From NCBI GenBank assembly GCA_964569295.1, contig CAZMVU010000069.1:1-21967 (forward strand): a stretch of DNA of 21,967 nucleotides, read 5' to 3'. The DNA is from CAZMVU01 sp964569295. Lineage in GTDB: Bacteria; Hydrogenedentota; Hydrogenedentia; Hydrogenedentales; JAGMZX01. Shown here piece after piece: positions 15,163 to 21,967 of this stretch; positions within the stretch are counted from its first letter, which is position 1, and the number at the start of each line of letters is the position of its first letter. The position numbers were made by a program, and so were the translations under genes. The notes beneath the pieces were generated by a model. That model saw only the letters and a list, made by a program, of their open reading frames with translations. It ran no database searches and was not told where the DNA came from.

Positions 15163-16590
15163 CTACACCCCCGCCGGTTTCTCTGCCCCTCTGAACTCCC
15201 ACTGGCGGATGTCCGTAAAGTGGCCCGTGATGGCGGCGGCCACGGCCATGGCCGGCGAGACCAGGTGCGTGCGGCCGCCCTTGCCCTGGCGCCCTTCGAA
15301 GTTGCGGTTCGAGGTCGAGGCGCAGCGGTCGCCGGGGTTGAGCCGGTCCTCGTTCATGGCGAGGCACATCGAGCAGCCCGCCTCGCGCCACTCGAACCCC
15401 GCCGCCTTGAAAACCTTGTCGAGCCCTTCGGACTCCGCGAGAATCTTCACGGCCTGCGAGCCGGGCACGACCATGGCCTGTTCGATATCCGGGTGGACCG
15501 TGTATCCCTCGGCGATCTTCGCGGCGGCGCGCAGGTCCTCGAGGCGGCCGTTGGTACACGAACCGAGGAACATTTTGTTGATCTTGATCGCTGTCATGGG
15601 CACACCCTCGCCGAGGCCCATGTATTGCAGGGCCTTCTGCGCCGAGAGGCGCTCGTTGCCCGCGAGTTCCGAGAGTACGGGGGTGGCGCCGTTGATGCCG
15701 GTGACCATGCCGGGTGAGGTGCCCCAGGTCACCTGCGGCTCGATCTCCGCCGCGTCCAGCTCGACCACCGTGTCGTAGGTGCAGCCCGGGTCCGACGCCC
15801 ACTGCTTCCACTGGGCGGCCAATTCGTCCCACGGCTTGTCCGGCAGGTAGTCGCGCCCCTTCAGGTAGTCGAAGGTCTTTTCATCCGGCGAGATGAGCCC
15901 GGCCCGCGCACCCGCCTCGATGCTCATGTTGCACACGGTCATGCGCCCTTCCATGGACAGGCCGCAGATGGCGTCGCCCGTGTACTCGATGACATAGCCC
16001 GTGCCGCCGGCCGTGCCGATCTTGCCGATGATGGCGAGGATGATGTCCTTCGCGGTGATGCCGACCGGTAGCGTGCCGTTCACGCGTACTTCCATGGTCT
16101 TCGAACGTTTTTGCAGCAGCGTCTGCGTGGCGAGGACATGCTCGACCTCGCTCGTGCCTATGCCGTGTGCGAGCGCGCCGAAAGCGCCATGGGTCGACGT
16201 GTGCGAGTCGCCGCAGACAATCGTCATGCCCGGCTGCGTGAGCCCGAGCTCGGGGCCGATAACGTGCACGATGCCGTTGCGCCGGTCTTCCATGTTGAAA
16301 CAGGCGATGCCGAATTCCTTGCAGTTCGCCTCGAGGGTCTCGACCTGCTTTTTCGACAGGGGGTCCGCGATGGGCAACGCCCGGTTCGTCGTCGGGATGT
16401 TGTGGTCCATGGTGGCGAAGGTCAGCTCCGGCCGCCGCACCGTGCGCCCCGCGATGCGCAAGCCCTCGAAGGCCTGCGGCGAGGTCACCTCGTGGATATA
16501 ATGCCGGTCGATATACAGAATCGGGTCCTGCCCTTCCGGCTCATGCACCACGTGGGCATCCCAGATTTTCTCATAGATATTCTTGGCCAT
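15163..16590 (-). CDS. leuC: 3-isopropylmalate dehydratase large subunit
   Basis: A 475-residue aconitase-family large subunit of isopropylmalate isomerase, which interconverts 2- and 3-isopropylmalate in leucine synthesis in the cytoplasm. It is full length for the family. The [4Fe-4S] ligands are present: Cys345 in 'FLGSCTNGRLEDLR', and Cys406 and Cys409 in 'GCSMCLAMNEDRL'. The family blocks 'ATMDHNIPTTNR' (59-70), 'VCGDSHTSTHGAFGALAHGIG' region (125-145) and 'TSNRNFEGRQGKGGRTHLVSP' region (426-446) are intact. The ATG at 16590 starts MAKNIYEKIWD with AGGA 10 nt upstream; an upstream in-frame start adds 24 unrelated residues. leuD, normally the next gene, is not here: downstream is the convergent flaG region. 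The small subunit must therefore be encoded elsewhere. Confidence 0.97.
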   Translation of the reverse strand: MAKNIYEKIWDAHVVHEPEGQDPILYIDRHYIHEVTSPQAFEGLRIAGRTVRRPELTFATMDHNIPTTNRALPIADPLSKKQVETLEANCKEFGIACFNMEDRRNGIVHVIGPELGLTQPGMTIVCGDSHTSTHGAFGALAHGIGTSEVEHVLATQTLLQKRSKTMEVRVNGTLPVGITAKDIILAIIGKIGTAGGTGYVIEYTGDAICGLSMEGRMTVCNMSIEAGARAGLISPDEKTFDYLKGRDYLPDKPWDELAAQWKQWASDPGCTYDTVVELDAAEIEPQVTWGTSPGMVTGINGATPVLSELAGNERLSAQKALQYMGLGEGVPMTAIKINKMFLGSCTNGRLEDLRAAAKIAEGYTVHPDIEQAMVVPGSQAVKILAESEGLDKVFKAAGFEWREAGCSMCLAMNEDRLNPGDRCASTSNRNFEGRQGKGGRTHLVSPAMAVAAAITGHFTDIRQWEFRGAEKPAGV

Positions 16591-16719
16591 AACGTGAGTT
16601 CCTGTGTGGGATTGGCTGGCTGCCGCCCGGTTTAGCAAGCGTGTCCTGCACAAACATGGCATAGCGCGGCCGCAAATTCCAATCCATCCACCACACGCTA
16701 CTCGTTATGTCCGGCTATA

Positions 16720-16748
16720 TATTTACACCTATGCATGTAGAATGGCAA
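16720..16748 (-). promoter_or_regulatory. Possible leuC promoter
   Basis: On the minus strand, TTGCCA (16743-16748) and TAAATA (16720-16725) have 17-bp spacing, followed by an A/T-rich TATAG. This would give leuC a leader of about 120 nt. I find no clear leucine leader peptide or T-box in it. Confidence 0.4.
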
Positions 16749-16781
16749 TGCACACTTCAGGCAGCGGCGCCGTGCAGCATA

Positions 16782-16820
16782 CAAAGGAAAGCCGGCGTCC
16801 CTGCGTTGGGGCGCCGGCTT
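16782..16820 (-). terminator. Terminator of the small lipoprotein gene
   Basis: A perfect 9-bp stem (16789-16797 with 16812-16820) begins 28 nt after the stop codon on the minus strand and is followed by TCCTTTGTATG, a weak U-rich run. It separates the lipoprotein from leuC. Confidence 0.65.
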
Positions 16821-16847
16821 GCTCGTGCCTGGAAAGCGGCGTGCGGG

Positions 16848-17453
16848 CTATTCCGCCGGCTCGACATAGACAGCACTGAAGGCGCCGCTGCTTTGGATTT
16901 CGTCGGGGGCGCCATCCTCATCGGTCCATTCGAGGACAACGGAGATACCGCCCTCGGTTTCATCCATAAAACCGTCTTCGTCGACATCATAGCCCTGCCC
17001 ATTGAAGATGAATTGGAAGCTTTCAAAGCTGTCCAGCGGGGTTTCTTCGGCATCGCTGAACTGGTTTCGCAGCGCCTCGGGGATGGGGCCGCTCTCGAGA
17101 TCGATCTCGAGGGCGTAGGAGCCGTCCTGTTCGAGGGTGGCGAGCACAGGCAACACCGCGTATTCTCCGGTGAGCCCGAGCGTATCCTGAAGCGAAGGAG
17201 TGAGCAGGCAATCCCAACTAATGCGCACGAGACCGGCGAAGGTCGAGCGGATCAGCGGAATGCGGGTTTCGTGGTAGAGCTCAAGCTCGAAGTCACAGGT
17301 CCCGCTTGCCCCTTCGATGGGGTTATCGAGCGTGTAGGCGCCTTCATAGATGCCGGACACATCAAAGGGCGGCACGGGCTGGGGGCACCCAGACAAGAAC
17401 AGGACGCCCACCAATGCAATGGCGATGCTGCTGACAGTGGTTATGCGATTCAT
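16848..17453 (-). CDS. Small lipoprotein of unknown function
   Basis: A 201-residue predicted lipoprotein. MNRITTVSSIAIALVGVLFLSGC is a type II signal with lipobox LSGC, so the mature protein begins at Cys23, followed by a Pro-rich stretch. GGGAGGAGG lies 4-8 nt before the ATG. The mature part ('GIYEGAYTL', 'CDFELELYHE', 'GLVRISWDC', 'GSYALEIDLESG') looks like an all-beta protein of lipocalin/META-like style, with two internal cysteines that could pair. I do not recognise a family. There is its own terminator downstream. The neighbouring uroporphyrinogen-decarboxylase-family gene upstream on the same strand ends 255 nt away, so cotranscription is possible but not shown. Confidence 0.85.
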   Translation of the reverse strand: MNRITTVSSIAIALVGVLFLSGCPQPVPPFDVSGIYEGAYTLDNPIEGASGTCDFELELYHETRIPLIRSTFAGLVRISWDCLLTPSLQDTLGLTGEYAVLPVLATLEQDGSYALEIDLESGPIPEALRNQFSDAEETPLDSFESFQFIFNGQGYDVDEDGFMDETEGGISVVLEWTDEDGAPDEIQSSGAFSAVYVEPAE

Positions 17454-17707
17454 AGAACCTCCTCCCGGTGTTGACCGGCGTGTGGCGCCTTATTTTTCAT
17501 GGCGGCACCGTCTGGTGGTGCGCACCCGCTTTCGTCTGGCGTACCTTCCTCTACATAATATACGCCAAACTGCGATTCGTTACGCGCTGTCGCGTTCAGC
17601 GGTGAGCCGGCCGCCGTGTCCGCCTGCCGTAACAAAGGTGTTCTGGAGCCCAGTTTTTGCGCGGCTGACGGTTTCCGGCCAACAATGTGCGGCCGTACAC
17701 GGCATAC

Positions 17708-19123
17708 TCAGAACGAGACCAACCACTGCCAGATAAAGGTGTGGCCGAGGGCGTCAACCTCCTCCCAGACCCGCTTTACAATGTCCGGATCGCCGAGCAT
17801 CTGCGGGATTTCCTGTGCTCTTTCGGCCCATGGCACACACACGCCTGCGGGCCGCCCGCCCGATTTCCCCCAGTCGACGCCGCCGGCATCCACGACTTTC
17901 CGCGCCGGCATGGCATAGTCCGGGTTGTTGTAATCGCCGAACTCACGGCCCGCTTGCGTCATGGCGCGCACATTCTCGACCGTTGCGTCGTTCTGCATGA
18001 TGGCGGACGCATCGAGCAGATAGCCGCCGTCCTGGGCCACGCCCGTGATAACCTCGCGTACCTGCGTGCGCACTTCTTCGGGCGTGCCATAGGCGAGCAG
18101 GTAATTCGATATGCCGCCTGACAGGCAGAATTTATCACCGAGCACGTCGTGCGCCTTGAAAATATCGCCCCGGTCCACATGGTACACGATGCTTTGGTCC
18201 GGCAAGTCCCGGAACGCCTCGAGGTGGGCATCCCAATCGCCTTCCGCGTAAAACAGGGTCTGCTGCCCGTTTTTCCACAGCTCCTGGATGACCGGGCGCA
18301 AGGTGGGCCAGTAGAACTGGTCAAACTGTTCCTGTGTCACGAAGGGGGTGCAGCCGCGGTGCATCCAGAACCCGATGGGCAACTGCTTGTCCGGGTCGGC
18401 ACTGGTAAGCGCCGTATAGCAGAGATGCGGTGCAAGCGCTTCGCAGGCCGCCATGACCTTCTCAGGCTGTTCCAACAGGTCCATGGTCAGACCGATATAG
18501 CCGCGCAGCTTGTCGCCCAGAATATCCAGGGGGGCCTTGAGAATGCCGGCAATCGCCGGCACCGCCCCCGCCTCCTCCTGCAACTGCTGTATGGCCGGCC
18601 CGAAGGAACCGAAGTATTGCAACATCGCCATGCCGCCTTTCACGAAGGCCAGGTTGTTGCGCAACGTATTGGGGGCGCCCGGCGCCACCACATCTTTCGA
18701 GACCCGTGGAAACCACGTCTCGTAGAGGTAGCCGGTCGGATCAGCGATGAGCGCGTCGTACTCGTCTGGGCGCATCCAGGCATCTTCCTCCGCCGGCTCG
18801 AGATACTGGAAGCCATGGTTGGGGTCAACCCCGATGCCCGGCGCACCGTAATACTTCAGGCCTGCGGCCTCTGTGAGCCCGGTCCACACATAGACCATGT
18901 TGGGTACGGTAGCATCCCATCCCATGTCCGCCGCTGCGCGGCACGTGGCGTCAAATGCCTTGGCCGGTTCGTGCGTGACCTCCTGACATGTGTAGCCGGC
19001 GTAGCGCGCGACGAACTCCGCGGCAAACGGGCGAATGGGCACCCGGTCCGGTTTCCCGTTGCGCAACGCCGTCAGATACCGCCGCCGCCGCTGCTCATAC
19101 AATGCCTGTGTCTCTGCGCTCAT
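17708..19123 (-). CDS. Uroporphyrinogen decarboxylase family protein (not heme HemE-like)
   Basis: A 471-residue member of the URO-D/MtaA fold family, in which relatives either decarboxylate uroporphyrinogen or move methyl groups between corrinoid proteins and cofactors. 'RRYLTALRNGKPDRVPIRPF' near the N-terminus, 'GSFGPAIQQLQEE' and a late 'DKFCLSGGISNYLLAYGTPEEV' segment are typical. At about 470 residues it is longer than HemE (about 350). The position where MtaA-type methyltransferases have a zinc-ligand H-x-C reads 'LFYAEGDWDAHLE', so that metal site is not conserved. I chose ATG 19123 (MSAETQ) because AAGGAAATCGCC immediately precedes it; the ATG at 19141 has no ribosome-binding site. 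It is divergent from the small FmdB-like gene. Substrate unknown. Confidence 0.85.
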   Translation of the reverse strand: MSAETQALYEQRRRRYLTALRNGKPDRVPIRPFAAEFVARYAGYTCQEVTHEPAKAFDATCRAAADMGWDATVPNMVYVWTGLTEAAGLKYYGAPGIGVDPNHGFQYLEPAEEDAWMRPDEYDALIADPTGYLYETWFPRVSKDVVAPGAPNTLRNNLAFVKGGMAMLQYFGSFGPAIQQLQEEAGAVPAIAGILKAPLDILGDKLRGYIGLTMDLLEQPEKVMAACEALAPHLCYTALTSADPDKQLPIGFWMHRGCTPFVTQEQFDQFYWPTLRPVIQELWKNGQQTLFYAEGDWDAHLEAFRDLPDQSIVYHVDRGDIFKAHDVLGDKFCLSGGISNYLLAYGTPEEVRTQVREVITGVAQDGGYLLDASAIMQNDATVENVRAMTQAGREFGDYNNPDYAMPARKVVDAGGVDWGKSGGRPAGVCVPWAERAQEIPQMLGDPDIVKRVWEEVDALGHTFIWQWLVSF

Positions 19124-19288
19124 GGCGATTTCCTTCCGCATGTCATGCGCTGTTCAGCACCACAGCCTACACGTATACACGTTGCGGCCGGCTCCGGGCA
19201 AACGGGGACCCTCGCGGGGGAGGGATTGAACCACGAGGCGGAGTTGTGTTTGTATAGAAGCGCGAAGCATAAGATAAAGGTTTGGCGT

Positions 19289-19588
19289 ATGCCGATTTAC
19301 ACCTACCAGATAATTCACGATGACGGTGCCGAAGGCGATACCTTCGAGGTGATCCGCTCGATGAGCGATCCACCGCTCACCCATCACCCGCAGACGGGCG
19401 AGCGCGTGGTACGTGTTTTCAGTGCCCCAAACCTGGGCGGACGCTGGAGCGAAGGGGCCACGAAAAACAACTTGAGCGACAGCAACCTCGAGCGGCTGGG
19501 CTTTACCAAGTATCAGCGCAGCGGCAAGGGGCAGTATGAACGAACCGCGGGCAAGAAAGGCCCTGGCGCCATCGACGTGCGCGATTGA
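19289..19588 (+). CDS. FmdB-like small protein lacking zinc-ribbon cysteines
   Basis: A 99-residue protein. 'MPIYTYQIIHDD...DTFEVIRSMSDPPLTHHPQTGERVVRVFSAP' follows the FmdB/CxxC_CxxC_SSSS zinc-ribbon pattern ('MPxYEYxCxxCGxxFE...SMSDPPLTxCPxCGGxVxR'), but there is not a single cysteine in the protein. The two knuckles are replaced by 'IIHDDGAEGD' and 'HHPQTGE'. The C-terminal half ('NNLSDSNLERLGFTKYQRSGKGQYERTAGK') is basic and polar. The ATG is preceded by AAAGG at 10 nt. It is divergent from the URO-D-family gene with a 165-nt gap. Function is unknown even for cysteine-bearing members; I infer a structural relic or a separate subfamily. Confidence 0.8.
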   Translation: MPIYTYQIIHDDGAEGDTFEVIRSMSDPPLTHHPQTGERVVRVFSAPNLGGRWSEGATKNNLSDSNLERLGFTKYQRSGKGQYERTAGKKGPGAIDVRD

Positions 19589-19964
19589 GCCGTCCTGCTT
19601 GGTAACCACCCCGCCCGGGGGTGGCGTCACACGGCGGGGCTGTGGTATTCTCGGGTTCCTCAGGTGCCGCCCGAGCCGGCAGCGCCCGGTGACTGGCAGA
19701 GAGCGCCATTGATGGGAAACATGGTTTGGCAGATTCCCTTCAAACGGGGCCAGGCCTGCGTATCCAAGGAGGGGAGATTCGCACATTGCGAGCCCCGCAC
19801 CACAGCCTTTCGGCTGTCGGGATCAGCGGGGCCGCGTAAACCGCGCGGCGGTGGCAGTCACCGGAAGCCGCAAGCCAAACCAGGGTGTAAAATCGGGCCC
19901 TCGGGCCCACGATAAAGACAACGTTCCGCATAGCCGGTTCGTAGCTTACGAAAGGTATGCTGCC
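19589..19964. other. Intergenic region with hairpins upstream of the lipoprotein pair
   Basis: This 376-nt region holds a 7-bp hairpin without a U-tract (19606-19612 with 19618-19624), a long stem pair GCCCCGC/GCGGGGC (19792-19798 with 19826-19832) enclosing ACAGCC-TTTC-GGCTGT (19802-19817), and GGGCC-CTCG-GGCCC near 19895. No coding sequence or clear promoter is visible. A structured 5' leader for the downstream operon is possible. Confidence 0.4.
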
Positions 19965-20459
19965 GTGCGATACAGTGCTTGGGTCATTGCGCTCGCCGCG
20001 CTATTGGCCGCCTGCCAAACCGATGGCCAGTTCACAGATGTCGAGATGCTCGACGATACCCCGGAACAGTCCGGCGATGGAAACGTCGCGCCGGCAAGCG
20101 CCAGCTTGCCCCTCGCCACGGAGCAGCGCTTTACCGACATTCCACTGCCAGCCAACCTGCGCGAGGATCGGAACCGCACGTATGTGTACCAATCCCCCGG
20201 ACTCGAAATCGGACGCATGGTCTACACCTCGAAGGAGCAGGTGCAGGACTTGGCGCAGTTTTTCATTCAGGAATGCCCGATGGCCGACTGGACGCTCAAA
20301 AGCAGCACCCAGGCGGAGAATGCGGTTTTCCTGACGTTCGCAAAACCCGGCAAACGGCTCGATATCACCATCAATTCGGGGGGCATGAGCCGCTCCCAGG
20401 AGTTGGTGCTGCACTTGGTGCCCGTGCCGGAAACGGAAACCAGCGATGAAACACCTTAG
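19965..20459 (+). CDS. Predicted lipoprotein of unknown function
   Basis: A 164-residue predicted lipoprotein starting at GTG 19965: MRYSAWVIALAALLAACQ has a type II signal with lipobox LAAC, and GAAAGG lies 9 nt upstream. An ATG far upstream in frame (19851) would bury the signal and is rejected. After a Ser/Ala/Asp-rich linker, the folded part ('RFTDIPLPANLREDRNRTYVYQSPGLEIGRMVYTSK...LAQFFIQECPMADWTLKS...FLTFAKPGKRLDITI') resembles a family of small envelope lipoproteins in Geobacter-like and other bacteria whose function I do not know. The stop overlaps the next start by 14 nt, so the two are translated together, and the TPR gene follows: a probable three-gene envelope operon. Confidence 0.82.
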   Translation: MRYSAWVIALAALLAACQTDGQFTDVEMLDDTPEQSGDGNVAPASASLPLATEQRFTDIPLPANLREDRNRTYVYQSPGLEIGRMVYTSKEQVQDLAQFFIQECPMADWTLKSSTQAENAVFLTFAKPGKRLDITINSGGMSRSQELVLHLVPVPETETSDETP

Positions 20460-20919
20460 CCATACCCTTCTTGCCCTTGCGTGTCTCTCCATCCTGGTCG
20501 GCGCCAGCGGCTGCCAGACTACCTTGCCGATTCCCGGTCTCGGCGGCAAGGCGTCCGACGCCGAGCGTGTGGCCGCGGTACTGGATCACGTGCACAAAGC
20601 CATGGAGGCGCGCAAGACCGGCCGTGTACTCAAGTATATCTCCCCCGATTATCACGATGCCCAAGGGCGCGACTTCGCGGCCATCAAGGACTATGTGACC
20701 CATGTGCATAGCAATTACCGTGAAATCAGCATCACCCGGGCCGCGCCCAAGGTCGAGGTGCAGGACGGTCAAGCCCGCGCCCTCGAGGCGTTCGGCACCC
20801 TGGCGCGCCCGAACAACCCGGGAGAAAACCCGCCCATCAATGTGCAGGGCCAAATGGTCGTGCACCTGCGCGAAGAAGACAGCGAGTGGAAAATCATTGA
20901 GTGGGGAGTCCTGCAGTAA
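20446..20919 (+). CDS. Predicted lipoprotein with NTF2-like/SnoaL-like domain
   Basis: A 157-residue lipoprotein: MKHLSHTLLALACLSILVGASGC has lipobox ASGC with mature Cys23. The mature part ('VAAVLDHVHKAMEARKTGRVLKYISPDYHDAQGRDFAAIKDYVTHVHSNY...VVHLREEDSEWKIIEWG') has the helix pattern and closing 'W-K-I-x-x-W' strand of NTF2/SnoaL-like cone-shaped proteins. No catalytic pocket residues can be assigned. It overlaps the upstream lipoprotein gene by 14 nt. The TPR gene follows after 99 nt. A role as an envelope accessory protein is inferred from the signal and operon only. Confidence 0.82.
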   Translation: MKHLSHTLLALACLSILVGASGCQTTLPIPGLGGKASDAERVAAVLDHVHKAMEARKTGRVLKYISPDYHDAQGRDFAAIKDYVTHVHSNYREISITRAAPKVEVQDGQARALEAFGTLARPNNPGENPPINVQGQMVVHLREEDSEWKIIEWGVLQ

Positions 20920-21018
20920 CGTACCCCATCCAATCCAATTCCGCACCATGGCGCCCGGCCGCGCTGCGACGGCGCCCAGCCCGCCATCCCTGAAAACGAA
21001 GGAGCGAAGAGACCCGTC

Positions 21019-21967
21019 ATGGCATTGAAAGAGGACCGCAAGAAATCCGTCCCCGAAGGGCGCGAACCGCAAATGCCGGCCCGCCGGACCATAGCCGATG
21101 ACGTCCAGGCCCTGGCCGAGCGCGTGCGTGAGAACCCACTCATCGCGGTGGCCACGGTCGGCTTTTTGGCCCTGGTGCTGGCGGTTGGCCTGCTTATTAT
21201 GGTAGCCAACCACGCGTCTACTGTCGAAGCAAACACCGACTTTGCCGACGCCCTCCAAACCGAAGACCCCGCCCTGCGCCTGACCCAGTTGGAAAGGGTC
21301 GCCAAACAACAGGATACCCACAGCGCCACCGCCGCTTATCTGGCCGGCGAGACCGCCATTCGTGCGCAGCAATACGAGGAAGCGCGTGCGAACTTTGAAC
21401 GCGTACTCGATGAGCACGGCGACTCCGAATACGCGCCGCGTGCCGCCGAAGGCCTCGCCTTCCTTCTTGAAAACGACGGCAAGCTCGAGGAGGCCCTCGC
21501 CGCCTACCAGCAGATTATCGAGGACTACCCCGACTCCTACACCGCCACGACCCTGCCCCGCCATATCGGCGCGTTGCTTGAAGAGCTCGATCGGCCCAAG
21601 GAAGCCATCGAGTTTTACATGGAACAATTCCGGCGTTTCCCCAAGGGGCAAGTAACCGCCGAGGCCATGCAGGCCATCAGCACCTTGCAGGAAAGTGGCA
21701 GTGCCGAGGTCTCTGAAGCCGCCGAAGCAGCCTTCAAGACACTCAGTGAAGAATCCCCCGAGCGCTTCCAGCAGGAATTCTCCCACTTCTACGTTGCACC
21801 CGAGGACGATCAGGAACTCGTCGACGAAGACCTCCTGTCTCCTGAAGCAGAACCCACCGCTGAGGAAGCGCCCGCCGAGGATGCACCCGCCGAGGAAGCG
21901 CCCGCCGAGGAAGCGCCCGCCGAGGATGCGCCCGCCGAGGATGCGCCCGCCGAGGATGCGCCCGCCG
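21019..21967 (+). CDS. Membrane-anchored TPR protein (partial, runs off right edge)
   Basis: An open frame from ATG 21019 to the window end (316 full codons, no stop), so the C-terminus is missing. A short charged N-terminus is followed by one transmembrane segment ('IAVATVGFLALVLAVGLLIMVA', about residues 45-66). TPR-like helices then run from about 80 to 235 ('AAYLAGETAIRAQQYEEARANFERVL', 'AAEGLAFLLENDGKLEEALAAYQQIIEDYPDS', 'RPKEAIEFYMEQFRRFP'). From about residue 281 the frame is a run of AEEAP/AEDAP pentapeptides, seven complete units before the edge. The topology recalls YfgM/TolA-neighbour TPR proteins (single N-terminal anchor, periplasmic TPR). Start support is moderate: AAGGAG lies about 14 nt upstream. 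It is likely the third gene of the lipoprotein operon. Confidence 0.85.
   Translation, partial: MALKEDRKKSVPEGREPQMPARRTIADDVQALAERVRENPLIAVATVGFLALVLAVGLLIMVANHASTVEANTDFADALQTEDPALRLTQLERVAKQQDTHSATAAYLAGETAIRAQQYEEARANFERVLDEHGDSEYAPRAAEGLAFLLENDGKLEEALAAYQQIIEDYPDSYTATTLPRHIGALLEELDRPKEAIEFYMEQFRRFPKGQVTAEAMQAISTLQESGSAEVSEAAEAAFKTLSEESPERFQQEFSHFYVAPEDDQELVDEDLLSPEAEPTAEEAPAEDAPAEEAPAEEAPAEDAPAEDAPAEDAPA
21859..21967 (+). repeat. 15-bp tandem repeat coding AE(E/D)AP
   Basis: Seven complete 15-bp units (GCCGAGGAAGCGCCC or GCCGAGGATGCGCCC type), with a partial eighth at the edge. The reading frame is kept, encoding an acidic Ala/Pro-rich low-complexity tail of the TPR protein. The end is not visible. 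Confidence 0.92.

Noticed and set aside
17450..17635. 61-codon minus-strand ORF overlapping the lipoprotein start codon (ATGA)
   Set aside because: It starts at TTG without a ribosome-binding site, and the translation is compositionally unlike a protein. The stop overlap is probably accidental.
19200..19270. tRNA T-arm-like GGTTCAATCC on the minus strand near 19226-19235
   Set aside because: No matching acceptor, D-arm or anticodon stem can be built around it.
19276..19300. Possible sigma28 site TAAAGG...GCCGAT before the FmdB-like gene
   Set aside because: The spacing is only about 8 nt and the second half lies within the coding sequence.
20371..21786. Long minus-strand open frame over the lipoprotein and TPR genes
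   Set aside because: The plus strand encodes a clear lipoprotein and TPR protein with matching start signals. The antisense translation has no signal or known motif.

Overview
The window is GC-rich bacterial chromosome with 13 well-supported genes on both strands, one of them cut by the right edge. Two features suggest Candidatus Hydrogenedentota or a neighbouring PVC/FCB-type lineage: a huge secreted protein ending in a (Glu-Gly)n linker followed by cysteine-bearing, dockerin-like 'ELLRxIQFFN' repeats, and a divergent uroporphyrinogen-decarboxylase-fold protein. This placement rests on remembered family patterns, not a search, so it is moderate confidence only.

Layout. (1) 1-8537: two very large secreted surface proteins on the minus strand. 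The first (147-4403) combines a right-handed beta-helix, a PKD-like domain and about seven Ig-like repeats, and ends in a short motif, a membrane segment and basic residues that look like a sorting signal. The second (4626-8537) has leucine-rich repeats, about ten InlB-B-type repeats, an EG linker and a C-terminal dockerin-like pair. Each is followed by a strong hairpin, and both are preceded by a TTGACTTTTT box. (2) 8884-14553: a flagellar filament region on the plus strand. It holds an EF-hand protein with a sigma28-like promoter, a textbook sigma28 promoter (TAAAGTTT-N11-GCCGATAA), a structured leader of about 410 nt, three 271-residue flagellins in tandem, and FlaG closed by a rho-independent terminator. 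(3) 15163-19123, minus strand: leuC without leuD, a small lipoprotein, and a uroporphyrinogen-decarboxylase-family protein. (4) 19289-21967, plus strand: a cysteine-free FmdB-like small protein, then two overlapping lipoprotein genes and a membrane-anchored TPR protein that runs off the right edge inside a 15-bp repeat.

The most interesting non-coding signals are in and around the flagellin cluster. The first flagellin has a long leader carrying a perfect Shine-Dalgarno with a 12-codon ORF and a decanucleotide present at both ends. A conserved element of about 25 nt (CCARGGCAACGACCG, 2-3 nt, GGTCTCCA) occurs once before the cluster (10332) and once after it (14781). Each copy sits inside a different closing stem, which suggests an undescribed structured RNA or flanking element. 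No mobile element, CRISPR array, tRNA or rRNA was seen.
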